A stretch of 64,000 nt of DNA from Temnothorax longispinosus (Eukaryota > Arthropoda > Insecta > Hymenoptera > Formicidae). The notes beneath the pieces were generated by a model that saw only the letters and a program-made list of their open reading frames with translations, was not told the DNA's origin and did not search any database. The DNA lies in contig NC_092363.1 of assembly GCF_030848805.1 (NCBI RefSeq), positions 18,260,600 through 18,324,599 of the forward strand, read 5' to 3'. A program made the translations under genes and the position numbers. Below, piece after piece: positions 1 to 11,000 of the stretch (within the stretch, counting starts at the first letter, position 1; the number at the start of each line of letters is the position of its first letter).

Positions 1-1851
1 TAGCGACAAACACGCCGAGGAGTAGAATATTCATCCACGGAGAAATCCGTTCATTCGTCGCCGACGTAGTCGTCGGCCGTTCTCCGTTTAGCTGTGACAC
101 CGACTGCTGCCACAAGTCCTCGGCAACAGCACTTTGCGTTTGAAGACCTAACAATAGAGTAAACGATGATAACCGCAAATAATGTAAACAGATAAGAGTC
201 TCGGTTATGTAAGAGGCTTACCAAGCGTAAATAAAATTCTTCTGTAGATCCATTTCATGACACGGATTAAAGCAAACGTGCTCAACAGCTGGCCGACTGT
301 TGAACGCAGTCTACCGATATTATCCGCCACGCTTAAAATCGCTCGGAACGAATTCGTCAATGCGAAATACGTTGATTCCAGCAACATCGTGATTGACGAA
401 AATGTCTGTAACACAGACTCCACCACACGGAAAGTCGATCTCGTGCTTTCCTCCGCGTATTGTTGAAATCTGCAATATGAAAAGCAGGTTCTTTTGGTCA
501 AAGGATCCTAGGCGCAATCAAAGAGATTTCTTCAAACAAAAATTTAAGACTCTACAATGCTGGCAAAGAAGGAGAGGAAAAGTAGACCGAAAAGTAGATT
601 GTCTAATTTAAACTAGGCCCATCCTTTAATTTAAATTATTTATTCTTCTAATTTAAATTAGATCTATTCTTTTCGACTATATAATACTTTTTCTTGCTTT
701 CAAGTGTATTGAGATTGAATCATTACATTTTTCAAACACCATATGTACCAAGAAAGTTAGATTTTTATCGTTTCATTGTTTTATATTATAATATGTAAGT
801 AGTCGATCCTCAAGGTTCAATATTAATAAATGACTTCCTTTTCTCCAACATACCTGTTTTCTACGTCACCACTGTGCCCTCCAATTTGTCCATAGCTGCT
901 GCCATAGGGATTGTAACTACCAAAAGATCCATATCCACCGTAACCTCGGTAACCACCGTAACCACCTCCGTACCCGTAGCTCCCATAATTCCCGTAGCCA
1001 TAGCTCGAGCCATACGGTCTGAAATCGTTGTACCCCGAGTAACTTTGCGCCGGCTGGCGAGGTGGCAACGGCGGTGGAACAGCTCCAGCGGTTTGGAAGG
1101 GCAAATTTGGTCCCGGCATACTGAGCAGAGTCAAAATTTTCAACGTTACATCTCACCGATATGTTCTTTGCGACTATCCTTAGCATAAAATTCACATAGT
1201 TTGTCAAATGTCATTGGTACAGGCATCAAACTGACCGCTTTGCAACAATCCATGTGGAACAGAAGACTGTACATAAATCTATAACTCGTTCCAAACGTAC
1301 AGAATAAAATTATCAGACGATTATTAAGCTGCGCTAAAGTGCCAGGAACAACCTTAATGGATTAATGTCCGTTTCTACCAATGTAGATTAATTTTAATCT
1401 CGCTTTAACTTACTGTTTATCAATTCTTAGAACCAGAAAGAGGGATAAAAAGTGAGCAGACCGAAATTAAAGTCAATCTACACATTGGTAGAATTGAGCA
1501 TAAGAGATTAAAAATCTACCAGACGATTAAAATATTCAGACTGCATTTGCTCCGGGTACACACGGGGGGCTTTCCAACCTATTAATCTTTTTTTCACTTT
1601 TTGATACTCGAACACCATAAATAAGATATCAGGGCAGGGCTTGATTGAAGGCTGTCGGTGCGGGGGATTCGGTTGCAAGACGGCCAGATGAATGCCCTTT
1701 GACATCGACATGACTCCGCGGATGTTGCGAGATCCAGATCGAGGATACGTGTACGATACCGGGCCTGCTCGATGTCGCTTTACCTGTACGAAATGCTGGA
1801 GGAGTTCCTGAGCTGGTTGCCGTTGATAACGTTACTCCGTCCCGGTGCCAT
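1..1851 (-). CDS. Pex13: Peroxin-13 (peroxisomal import docking protein), 3' end beyond window
   Basis: PEX13 is a peroxisomal membrane protein of the docking/translocation complex for matrix proteins. The coding exons read on the minus strand are 1851-1784, 1120-854, 469-222 and 147-1 (continuing outside the window), all joined at GT-AG sites with matching phase. Exon 1 begins MAPGRSNVING. Exon 2 encodes a proline patch (PPPLPPRQP) and then a tyrosine/glycine-rich stretch (YGSSYGYGNYGSYGYGGGYG and onward), the YG domain typical of the family. Exon 3 carries the conserved PEX13 core (FQQYAEESTR, then LESTYFALTNSFRAILSVAD, then FALIRVMKWIYRR). Exon 4 ends in the hydrophobic segment WMNILLLGVFVA. 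The C-terminal SH3 domain that binds PEX14/PEX5 should lie left of base 1. The start was chosen because the short first exon splices in frame; without it the protein would begin at the internal Met of exon 2. The family assignment is secure. Confidence 0.93.
1365..1501. mobile_element. Foldback MITE, family 1, copy 1 (Pex13 intron 1)
   Basis: A 137-bp element whose two ends are inverted copies: the left end reads tttctaccaatgtagatt and the right end reads aatctacacattggtagaa. The inner arms also pair (taatctcgctttaactta against gaccgaaattaaagtca, imperfectly). The same terminal sequence occurs at 29.14 kb and 32.37 kb, so this is a dispersed non-autonomous element. It contains no ORF. Confidence 0.75.
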
Positions 1852-2226
1852 CGCTCTCGAAGCTCACGACGTCCGTTCTTCCGTGGACTCTCGCGACATC
1901 GGCACGCGCACACAACCGACGGCGTAAACGGTCCGCCGATTCCGCGCTGATAGCGCGGTTCAAAGTTCACGGATTTCACTGGCGGAATTCCCGGAATCTG
2001 TGATCTGCGTGGAGCGGTGGACCACGCGTGCCTTTTTCACGTCCGAAGGATACTCCGGACTCCGGACTCCGGGGCGTCCTTTCAAATCGCGAAACGTCCC
2101 AGAACGTCACCTCATGCGTTATTAACTCGTAATACTCGTATTGACGTATTAAAGCCCGTTCAGATGTGAGCGCTCGCTCGTAACGCCCGGCGAAAGGCGG
2201 ACGTGATCAATATACTAAAACTTCCT

Positions 2227-2291
2227 GCACGGTTCATCTTTCCTCTTTTACTTTTTACGTTGGAGAGAAAAAGAGGAAAGATGAACCGTGC
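2227..2291. repeat. Perfect 23-bp inverted repeat with 19-nt loop
   Basis: The arms 2227-2249 (starting gcacggttcatctttcctc) and 2269-2291 are exact reverse complements separated by 19 nt. Weaker pairing extends outward (cttcct against agaagt). The transcript of either strand would form a strong hairpin. It could be a miniature transposon or a small-RNA precursor; nothing in the sequence decides between these. Confidence 0.7.
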
Positions 2292-2638
2292 GAAAGAAGT
2301 TCATCTAAAAAGAACAAGCCTAAAATCTTACATCTCCGAAGGAATGGAAAAACGTTTGGCGGGAGCCTCAACTCGCATTTTTTTCCACCGAAAAAATAAT
2401 TCCCGTGGAATAGATGGAATCTGTGGTGGAATCTATAGATGTATTTTTGACGATCGATTTTTGAAAATTCAGGTTTTCGTGTTGTATAATAAAAATTTGA
2501 ATTTTTTTTTCAACGGCTCAAGCTCGCGTGATTCAGCCAATTTTTCGAAACTCTTCAAATAATTTTCCAAAATATTTCTTAATTTAATTAAACAATACAG
2601 TATAACATCAAAACTAACATACATATTGTATTTATATA

Positions 2639-2642
<4 letters not shown>

Positions 2643-2683
<41 letters not shown>
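2643..2683. repeat. (AT)n microsatellite
   Basis: An uninterrupted AT dinucleotide run of about 40 bases in the Pex13-Atg7 intergenic region. Confidence 0.95.
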
Positions 2684-2686
<3 letters not shown>

Positions 2687-3527
2687 TAATTAATTAGGAA
2701 ATTTTATATAATAAAAAATCAAATGTGTCATGTGAATAATTTATATTTGAAAGTGATATTGATTTACAAAAATTTATGAGGTATACCTAAGACTTTCAAA
2801 CTTTCCCATGTGCCACTTTCAAAATTAACAGCTTATAGGTATTTTTATTAGCAACGATGAGATATAAAAACACGTGGAAAGTCAATGAACGAGTAAGAAT
2901 AAGCGTTACAAAACAACGTATAATAGACATCCATAGATCGAACATTGATTAAAGATACATTAATTATTTTCTAACATTAACGCGCGATAATTTGATCGTA
3001 GTTTCACATATCCTATACTGAAATATCTTGTACATGTATTTCTTCAATTGCAAAATAAAAAAAACTGTAATAAAAATTAAATAAAAGATAAGTACTTGTG
3101 TAATATAAGGAGTTCGAACGTTTCGTGAGAACAAAAATAGTTATCATTCACAATATAAAAATTATCTACCTCACATTTCAATAATAATAAAATTATACAT
3201 CACAGATAACACATAATGCGTCAATTTTAAGTAAAATATGCAACATAGACAGTTGTACAGAATTGAAGAAGCACAAAGACTTTCATCGCTCATATATATC
3301 TCTCTTGTATTAACAATCTTCACTAAAGTTTTTGATTCTATACAAACTGTAAACTTTGATTAGTTTGAACGTGCTCTTCTCCTCTTCTTCAAAATGGCAT
3401 ATTCCGCATAAAATATTATATATTTTTACATAAAAAAATCGTGCAAGTAGTTTATAACTAAAATTCATATATTTCCCTTTTGTACGCATTTTATCATTTT
3501 GCCTGGATTATTTAATTTGCCGCTCCT

Positions 3528-6500
3528 TCACGACTCTTCATCCTCGCTCGAAGTGTCGATTGTATAACATAACTGAAAATTGAAAAGTGTATGTAACATC
3601 AAATACAATACGAATGCATCATTCGGCATATGTAAAGCAATTCAAATGTATTATTTTAATTTTTAATTATCAAAGTAAGAAGACTTTGTGAAATGAGTCT
3701 ATATATAAAGAAATATAGAAATGATACAAAAATATTATTATAGTTTTGTAACACTTCAGATGCTAATATGCTTAATTACTTGTATATCTCGTTATATACC
3801 TCATCCAGATCGGGTCTCTTCAGTATTTCCTCGAGTCCTGATAATTTCTCGAGATAATTTGGCACATTGCAAGCGTCAAGAACGAAAGCAAAATCGCGTT
3901 GTTGATACTCCTCGATCAAAGGTGTCGAGCAAGCTGTACAGAATGGGGATCTGTGCGTAACAGTCAGTTTCATTTCGTTGCCCCAAAGCGAGCCCCGTAT
4001 CGTGTGAGGTACACCACCCAATAATCCTACCAGTGGATTATCGACATTCTCTCGACAATCGTCTCTATCGTTATCCATAAGCGCTCTAGCTAAAATTCTA
4101 AACATTATGAAATTAGATTAAACTAGATATATACGTTCGTTATTAAATGTTATTGAAAGCTCTCACATATAACCAAAATCTATTATCAGCTTATATTTAA
4201 ATTCAGCTTACCCTTGGGGATGTTGCGTTACTGCCATAAGTAGCTCGACTGCCAAACCCGCGGCGATTTGCGATAAACCCGGCCGACTTACGGTACACTG
4301 CAGATCGAGCGTTCTATCAGTCTGGGACTAGAATCAGAATGAAAATAACAATCGCAGGATTAAAATAAATCTTTATTAAATTAGCTTATATAATCTAGTT
4401 TATATCATACATTTTTTCCACGATATCTGACATGATGTTAAAATATGTACTCACGTTTCCGGGTTGTGTTACATCGTTACAAAAGTAACATCCAAGATCG
4501 TGCCCCGCAGGGTTCTGCACCGTTAATTTAGGCGAGTCGGAATCGGAAAGATCGCGCATGCCGTGCCGTTGTACCGTATACGAATCGAAGCCCAAAGCAG
4601 CGTTAATTGCTATCTTATTCGTCGCGGCGCACATGAGGGTTGGCAGCCATCTGGCTTCTCGCGAATCCAGAAGCAAGAACACCACGTCGTGGCTGTTTAC
4701 GAGTTCTTGCAGTTTGCTCACAGCTTCCCTGGTCGTCTCCATCATACTCTGGCCGACTACGTGACCGGGCATGGGGATATGCAAGATCACACCTTCCACA
4801 TTCTGCAACGACATAAAATGATTTTATCGACGACTGCCTTTTTCGTCAAAATATCGTTTTGACGATACCAACAAGTTCAATAGACTTGTACTTGCCATGC
4901 TAGGACGTATCCTGAGTAAAGCGTCTTTCGCAGCGTGCGCTTTGTGCCGACGTTGCACCGCGTCTTCGTGCGTATACAGACTCTGGCGCACCGTATTGCT
5001 GTGAGAGACGGTAGAATTATCCACGAGCGTCATATTATTGATACCCCAGCCAAGAAGTACTCTCGCCACGGAACATCCCAGAGTACCGGCGCCCAATAGA
5101 AGGCATCGTAGACCACTGATCTTTTCCAAATCTAGATCAGGGACAAGGCGCCATTTCATCAATTTCAGATTTAAATTGATCGCTCTGTCGGATAGTCTAA
5201 CGTAACACACAAACAAAATAAATAGCACTCGTATAAACCTCTGTACATATAAAAATCGTTGTTGATTAACTTGAAAAACTCAAGACTTACTTGGTAGGAT
5301 CCATAATGTTGGATAAATCCACGATGTTAGGGCCCATTTTCCCATTTACGTTAGCTTCCCAACCTACCAAGTGCTCTTCGGGAGTAGTTTCCATGTCTTT
5401 ATCCTCTTTGATTCTAAGTGTAAATATAACCGCAGTCTCCACTTTATCGCTCCTTATAGACAAGACTTTGACGTCATTTGTAAAGCAGTACGAAGAGCAA
5501 TGCCTATACAATAGGCACAGAAGGTTTCGCAAGGGCCATCCAGGTTCTGCACTTGCGCAAGGATCATAAAATGCAAAGTATACTTCACCCTAATGATATT
5601 AACGATTTCATTTATTACTAATAAGCTATTAATAATCTATCAATAATAAGTTTCTTATATATGATACAAAAATAAAAGACAATGAGAGTACAAATTCATC
5701 AGACTGTACCTGTTGTAAATCTCTCTCGTTTGATTTTGCACGTAGCACTCCCTTCGACAAGTCGTCAACGCTTAAGTCATCCTTTCCCGACGCGAAAACT
5801 GTGAAGAAGTTCCTCGATCTCGCATCCAGCTGAAGGAAGCTTTCGCGTAATTTATCTATCTGGCCGGACGTGAATTCGCCGGATGCGAATTTCGTCGGTG
5901 CGACCGAATAAATTCCCGGTAATGAGAAAGAAGCTGGATGCGCGGCCCAATAATGAAACTTATACTTCTTCAGATCTGAATAAGCGAATACCAGGAATAC
6001 CGAGAGCTGCCAGGGTTCCTGCAAGGCAGTGCCGTCTCTGATACTATCGATAACGCATTGGCCCATCGTGTCGATAAACTTCTCGGGATTTATCTGTCTG
6101 AACGCTTCATAGGTATTCGTGTTGATCATGTAGCCGTGGCAAGCTACTCCAGCATTGTGACTAGTGCTCTCCAGATTTCTGAAATTCGTCTAAATGGAGC
6201 TTATCCTATTTATTATATCGACATAGGATTTATACATCGTTATTAACAGTTACCGTTAATTAAAGATGCATTACATTGCAAAATATGGTTCAAGAACGTG
6301 AATTGTATTCTCATCCTTATATGGCACTCACTCATTAAACGATGTACAATCAAGCGTTAATGGATTGGTTCTCCCCTCGTCCCTCGGTCGAAGAGAAAAA
6401 CTTCCCCATAAATGTATCTTGGACTTCTCGTCCAGCTTCAACTTGTCTATTTTCAGTTCTGCAAATTTTGCCCAAAACGTTGGGTCCGTCGTCGTTTTCA

Positions 6501-6528
6501 ACTTTGTGAACCTTATCGCCTCAGACAT
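3528..6528 (-). CDS. Atg7: Atg7, E1-like activating enzyme of autophagy
   Basis: ATG7 activates the ubiquitin-like proteins ATG8 and ATG12 with ATP and hands them to ATG3 and ATG10 in the cytosol during autophagosome formation. Eight minus-strand exons join in phase to 690 residues, the usual length: 6528-6332, 6178-5710, 5589-5291, 5196-4896, 4802-4455, 4327-4212, 4097-3800, 3572-3528. The N-terminal ATG3-binding domain starts MSEAIRFTKLKTTTDPTFW. Exon 3 contains FAFYDP and GWPLRNLL. The E1 nucleotide-binding loop GAGTLGC is near residues 357-363, followed by LVDNSTVSHSNTVRQSLY. The catalytic cysteine lies in QCTVSRPG, about residue 549. The acidic tail SSEDEES ends the protein. Intron 4 appears to use a GC donor (gcaagt), because only that site keeps the frame. 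The gene is head-to-head with auxilin, about 1.5 kb between start codons. Confidence 0.96.
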
Positions 6529-8062
6529 CTTGGGGAATTGATAATCTTGTTAAATCTAAAAGACAAAAGAAACGACGGTAAATGGACAGGAAGATATCTT
6601 ACAACAAAAAAACTGATAGCAGTACGAGTACTCCTCTGCTATAAGTATAAAGATAAAATATTTCAGAGATGTACATATCGCATATGTACAAGTTTAGATT
6701 GATTGTATATCATTTTTGCATCGTAATCCTACATTAATTCTTAGAAAGAAGCGTTTCCTTAAATCGTTGGCCGCGTTAAAAAAAATTCAACAGACCCGAA
6801 TGTTTTGACAGCGAGTCATGCGCTTCAAAAATAACATCTACATACATATGTACATACACTGTATTGTACACATATATCTGTCTCCCTTTCTAGACCGCGA
6901 ATCAACACTAATTGACACAGATATACATCGAGCTCATGCAGAGCAATTGTCGGCAACAATCGCCGCGATTATACGAGACTTACGAGAGCAAGTGGCAAAT
7001 AGAAAGCGCATATAAGAGCACAAACAAAGGCGAATGTGTCTACGAACTGGCACGAACGTCGCGTCGCTGTCGCGTCCGCGTTAACGCCTGCGCGCCTGAA
7101 GTTAGACATATGTTCGAGCACGTCACGTGTCACGTGCGCGGCTAACTTGGGCTAACTTCAGACGCGAAAAGACGAACGTATGTACGCGCACGGCGCAAGT
7201 TGCGCTTCGCGAATATAGTTATTCGTCTGAAGTTTCAGAAGAATCTCTCGCGAAAGGAACCGGTGAGTTTATTAATCGTCAATTAATTATCGATTATTTA
7301 TTAACAATTCGTGAATTTTATTAATTTTCATCTCCCATCTAACTTTAAAACAGACAAAGTTTTTTCTTTCCTGTTTTAGGCTTAACTTCTGCAAAATTCA
7401 AGGAGATATAGTGTAAAATACGTTAGTGAGTGAAGCTTATATTTATTTCGTCCTAACTTCAGAGTGCTCGAAACGTTCGTTGTCTGCTTTGTTCTTTCGC
7501 TAAACGGACGCGATATCTTCGCGGCAAGGAATTGCAGCGTGACTGCACGCCGTGTGAGCAAGTGGAACGAGTTAGAGAGGATCGTTAAAAGCGCGTCGAG
7601 GGCTCGCGAGGATCGTCGAGGACGACGATTTCGTAATTTACGATCGGCGTCGCGCTCGAGCGCCGACGCGTTTCTCTTTGAAAATTTCTCGCACGCAAGG
7701 TAACATTTGTCGAGTCGGGTGTAAAAAGTCGAGTAATAATACGTCTGTCAAGCGTGTTATTAAATTACAAATATGAATTACAAATGTCTCTTTGCATTTA
7801 TTGCAGTTCGTTGTTGCATTCGATAAATCGCCAGACGGGATTTTTTGACGAGCGATCTCGTTGGCGCCTGAAGTTGGTCACCGAAGCGACGGCCGCGCCG
7901 GTCCGGTTGCGCGCGCCGACGGCCGACGTTACCGCCGCGCCAATATGGCCGCACGGTATCGGCTGTCCGCTGTCCGCAGCGACGCGACTGTGAGAGAGAG
8001 TGTGTGAGTGGGCTATCCCGCTATCCACGGGGGGTTGCCCACCGAGGCAGGTCCAGGGAAAT
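6529..8062. promoter_or_regulatory. Divergent Atg7/auxilin promoter region
   Basis: This 1.5-kb stretch separates the two divergent start codons. It becomes GC- and CpG-rich from about 7000 onward, as expected of a bidirectional insect promoter. Two adjacent E-boxes lie near its centre. Short ORFs here have no family features and are best read as UTR or promoter. The auxilin 5' UTR includes the run-up to 8063 (ccagggaaatatg). Confidence 0.6.
7122..7136. promoter_or_regulatory. Tandem CACGTG E-boxes (CLEAR-like)
   Basis: The sequence gtcacgtgtcacgtg holds two palindromic CACGTG boxes (7124-7129 and 7131-7136) one base apart, the first preceded by GT as in the TFEB/Mitf CLEAR consensus. It lies between the divergent Atg7 and auxilin genes. 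Binding is inferred, not shown; other bHLH factors such as Myc/Max, USF or CLOCK/CYC use the same core. Confidence 0.5.
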
Positions 8063-11000
8063 ATGTCGGACTACCTGAGGTCCGCGCTCGGGTACCTGAA
8101 CGGCGGCACCGGCGGCAACGATTACGTCGGCCAGACGTTGGACATCAACAATGTGAAGCTGCGGGTGACGCGACTGATCGCCGAGGGTGAGTCTATCGTC
8201 TTATCCTCCCGTGGAGTGCTTGCGGAGGCTGGCAGTGTGCTGGCGCCACCACGGAATCTCGGGTGCCTGTCAGAGATCTCGTCTCCGCGGGCGGGTATCA
8301 CCTAATCCCGCGATTAGAGCCGGACGAGGTCGACCGCGGTCCGCCTTCCTCGCGTCGCGATAAAAAAAAAAGGCCGGATATAATCGCGCGGGGCGGCAAG
8401 AGGAGAGGAGAAAGGAGCCAGACCTTTGCCGATCTTTTGCTCTCGCGTGACATCTGCTCGGCCTGTCATGTGTCAAACGTGTCAACGTGTGTTTTGACAC
8501 GCGGCCAGACGCCAATCGCGCGTGTCACGGACAATCTGTTCCGAGTGTTCTGACGTCAACGCTTCTTATCTTCTTTATTTCCTTGTCGCGCGCATTCACG
8601 TTTCGCTGGATCGGATTTTGTCGATTAACGATCTATTGTCTATTTTGTTTTAAGATGATCGCTTTGTCACGAGTTTCAAGACGCAGGCGATTTTTGCTCG
8701 GTCCTTGAGCTCGCAGCTTCCTTGTGAATGCGCGGCGAAGCTGTCTAGACATTCCTTTCTAATTATATTTAGAATCTATTGATTGCGTTAATATAGCTTA
8801 CTATTGTTCATTCGTTATACTTTCTCAATCTATATTTTACTGGACGTTAAAGATTATGATGTGCGAGAAATTGGTTTATCTCAGCAAGTTTAAGTTTTCT
8901 TAAGAAATTTAACTCGGGTAGTGCAATTTTGCAAATTTCGATACGTGTCAAGTCTTTTTAGAAAGTAAAAACCAAATAATGTAGATGCATGTTACATAAT
9001 TCAAGGTTTTTTTTATTTTTTTAAATTTACATTTTTAAAAGTGGATTATGCTGACCATTTTTGTTAATATTTACTGAAATAGAATTCTAGTATGTCTAGT
9101 ATGTGAATTAAAATTTTAATTGCAAAGTTATTATTTCAAAAAGGTAGATGATTTTTAAATCATGTTGAATTTATGAACATGTATAAAAGGACCTTTTTTT
9201 TAAATTTGTTTTTGCAATTTGTGTTTAATACTCAAGTCAAATGTGAATATTTGTAGAAATTAACAGTTTGAATTAGTACAGCTTGTAAAATGAACAGACG
9301 TTGCTTTATCATACAGTCATAATAAATGACATTTATTTATGCGCATGATATGAAAAACATGAGCGAGAGATATAATTCTCGTAATCGAATTATGTATCAT
9401 TATTAACATTTAGATAATTTGTGGCAAACATCGTATCAACAGGTGGATGGGCATTGGTGTTTGCGGTAGAAGATGTTGCTACGGGAAAAGAATACGCACT
9501 TAAGGTAACTAAACTAATTCACGTTAATTCTTTTTGCAATTTAATGTTGTATTGTCAATATAATGTTATTTTCATCATTAGAGACTTATCGCCGCCGATG
9601 AAGATGCAAACAGAGCCATTATACAAGAGATAGAAACATTGAAGAGACTGTCGAATCACCCAAATATTATTCAGTTCTTATATGCTCAACGACTAGAGCG
9701 AGAGGAGCGTAAAGGATACGAGTACCTGGTCGTCACCGAGCTATGTCCCGGCGGTACGGTAGCGGATATACTCAGGAGCGTGTCCGTGAATACGCTGACT
9801 CTCGCCCAGGTGTGCAAGATAGCCTATCAAGCGGTACGTGCGGTGCATCACATGCACAGCCAGCAGCCGGAACCCTTCATTCATCGGGACATCAAGCTGG
9901 AGAACTTTTTGATCGGTAGAGACGGCCTCGTGAAACTTTGTGACTTCGGTAGCGCCTCGACTCAGCAGATACTACCCGATCCGTCATGGAATGCTCAAAA
10001 ACGTGCCACTCTGGAGGATCAAATGGCCAAGTACACAACCCCCATGTATCGCGCCCCGGAAATGATGGATACGTGGAACAATGACCCTATAGGGCCTCCG
10101 GTGGACTGTTGGGCTTTAGGGTGTATATTATATTCTTTAGTTACATTGCGGCATCCTTTCCCCGAAGGTGAGATAATTGGCGATTTACTAAATATTGAGT
10201 TGATTAAAGCATACATATGTAATTGATAACGAATGTGGAAACACGGGATTATTAGGATAGGTTTAAATATCTCTTTTTTAAAGATGTACTGTTGAAGATA
10301 AATACTTTCAAGCTTGAATATGTATGCCAATTTTATCATAATGATAGTATTTATTAAAATATTTTTTATCTTGCAGGCAACAAATTGGCAATTGTGAACG
10401 GCAAGTATTCACCGTTACCGCCTAATCCACGGTACGCATGTCTGCACGATCTGGTGAAGGGATGTCTGCAAGTTTCGCCCATACAGAGGCTGACGACAGC
10501 GCAGCTCTTGGAACGTTTGGCGGCAATCGCCGAATCGAACGACTTCGATCCCAGAGAACCGGCGCGGATCGAAATCACGGTCAAGCCGTCGCCACCCCCG
10601 CGTCCAACGCCACCACCACCACCGTCGGACACGCCAGCGCCAGTTCCTCGTTCCACCACGCCGGCAACGATGCCGCCGCCAAGACCGGCGCCCGTGCAGA
10701 CAGTAGTGTCCAAGGTCCCGGCGACTCAGAGCACAACTGGCCTATTCAATTCGCTGAGAGGCGGCGCCGGAAGCATCCTACGCAACTTGAAAGACACTTC
10801 CAGCAAGGTGATGCATACCGTTCAACAGAGTATGGCCAGGACGGAACTGGACGCGAGTTATCTGACGTCGCGCATACTCGTTATGCCGTATCCGGCCGAC
10901 GGGATCGAATCTGCCTATCGGGCTAATCACGTGGAGGACGTGAGAGCGTTCCTCCACGCCAGGCATCCGCCGCCCGCCAAGATTCAACTATACAATCTAT

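Larger units (their letters stand above)
1852..3527. other. Pex13 upstream region and Atg7 downstream region, no gene seen
   Basis: The stretch from 1852 to about 2200 is moderately GC-rich and is the likely Pex13 5' UTR/promoter. The rest is AT-rich. It holds a 23-bp perfect inverted repeat at 2227-2291 and an (AT)n tract at 2643-2683. A 119-codon ORF at 2203-2562 runs through the hairpin and has no recognisable domain. The Atg7 3' UTR must end somewhere in 2.6-3.5 kb. Confidence 0.6.

Noticed and set aside
2203..2562. 119-codon ORF between Pex13 and Atg7
   Set aside because: It runs through a perfect inverted repeat and poly-T; the basic sequence has no domain.
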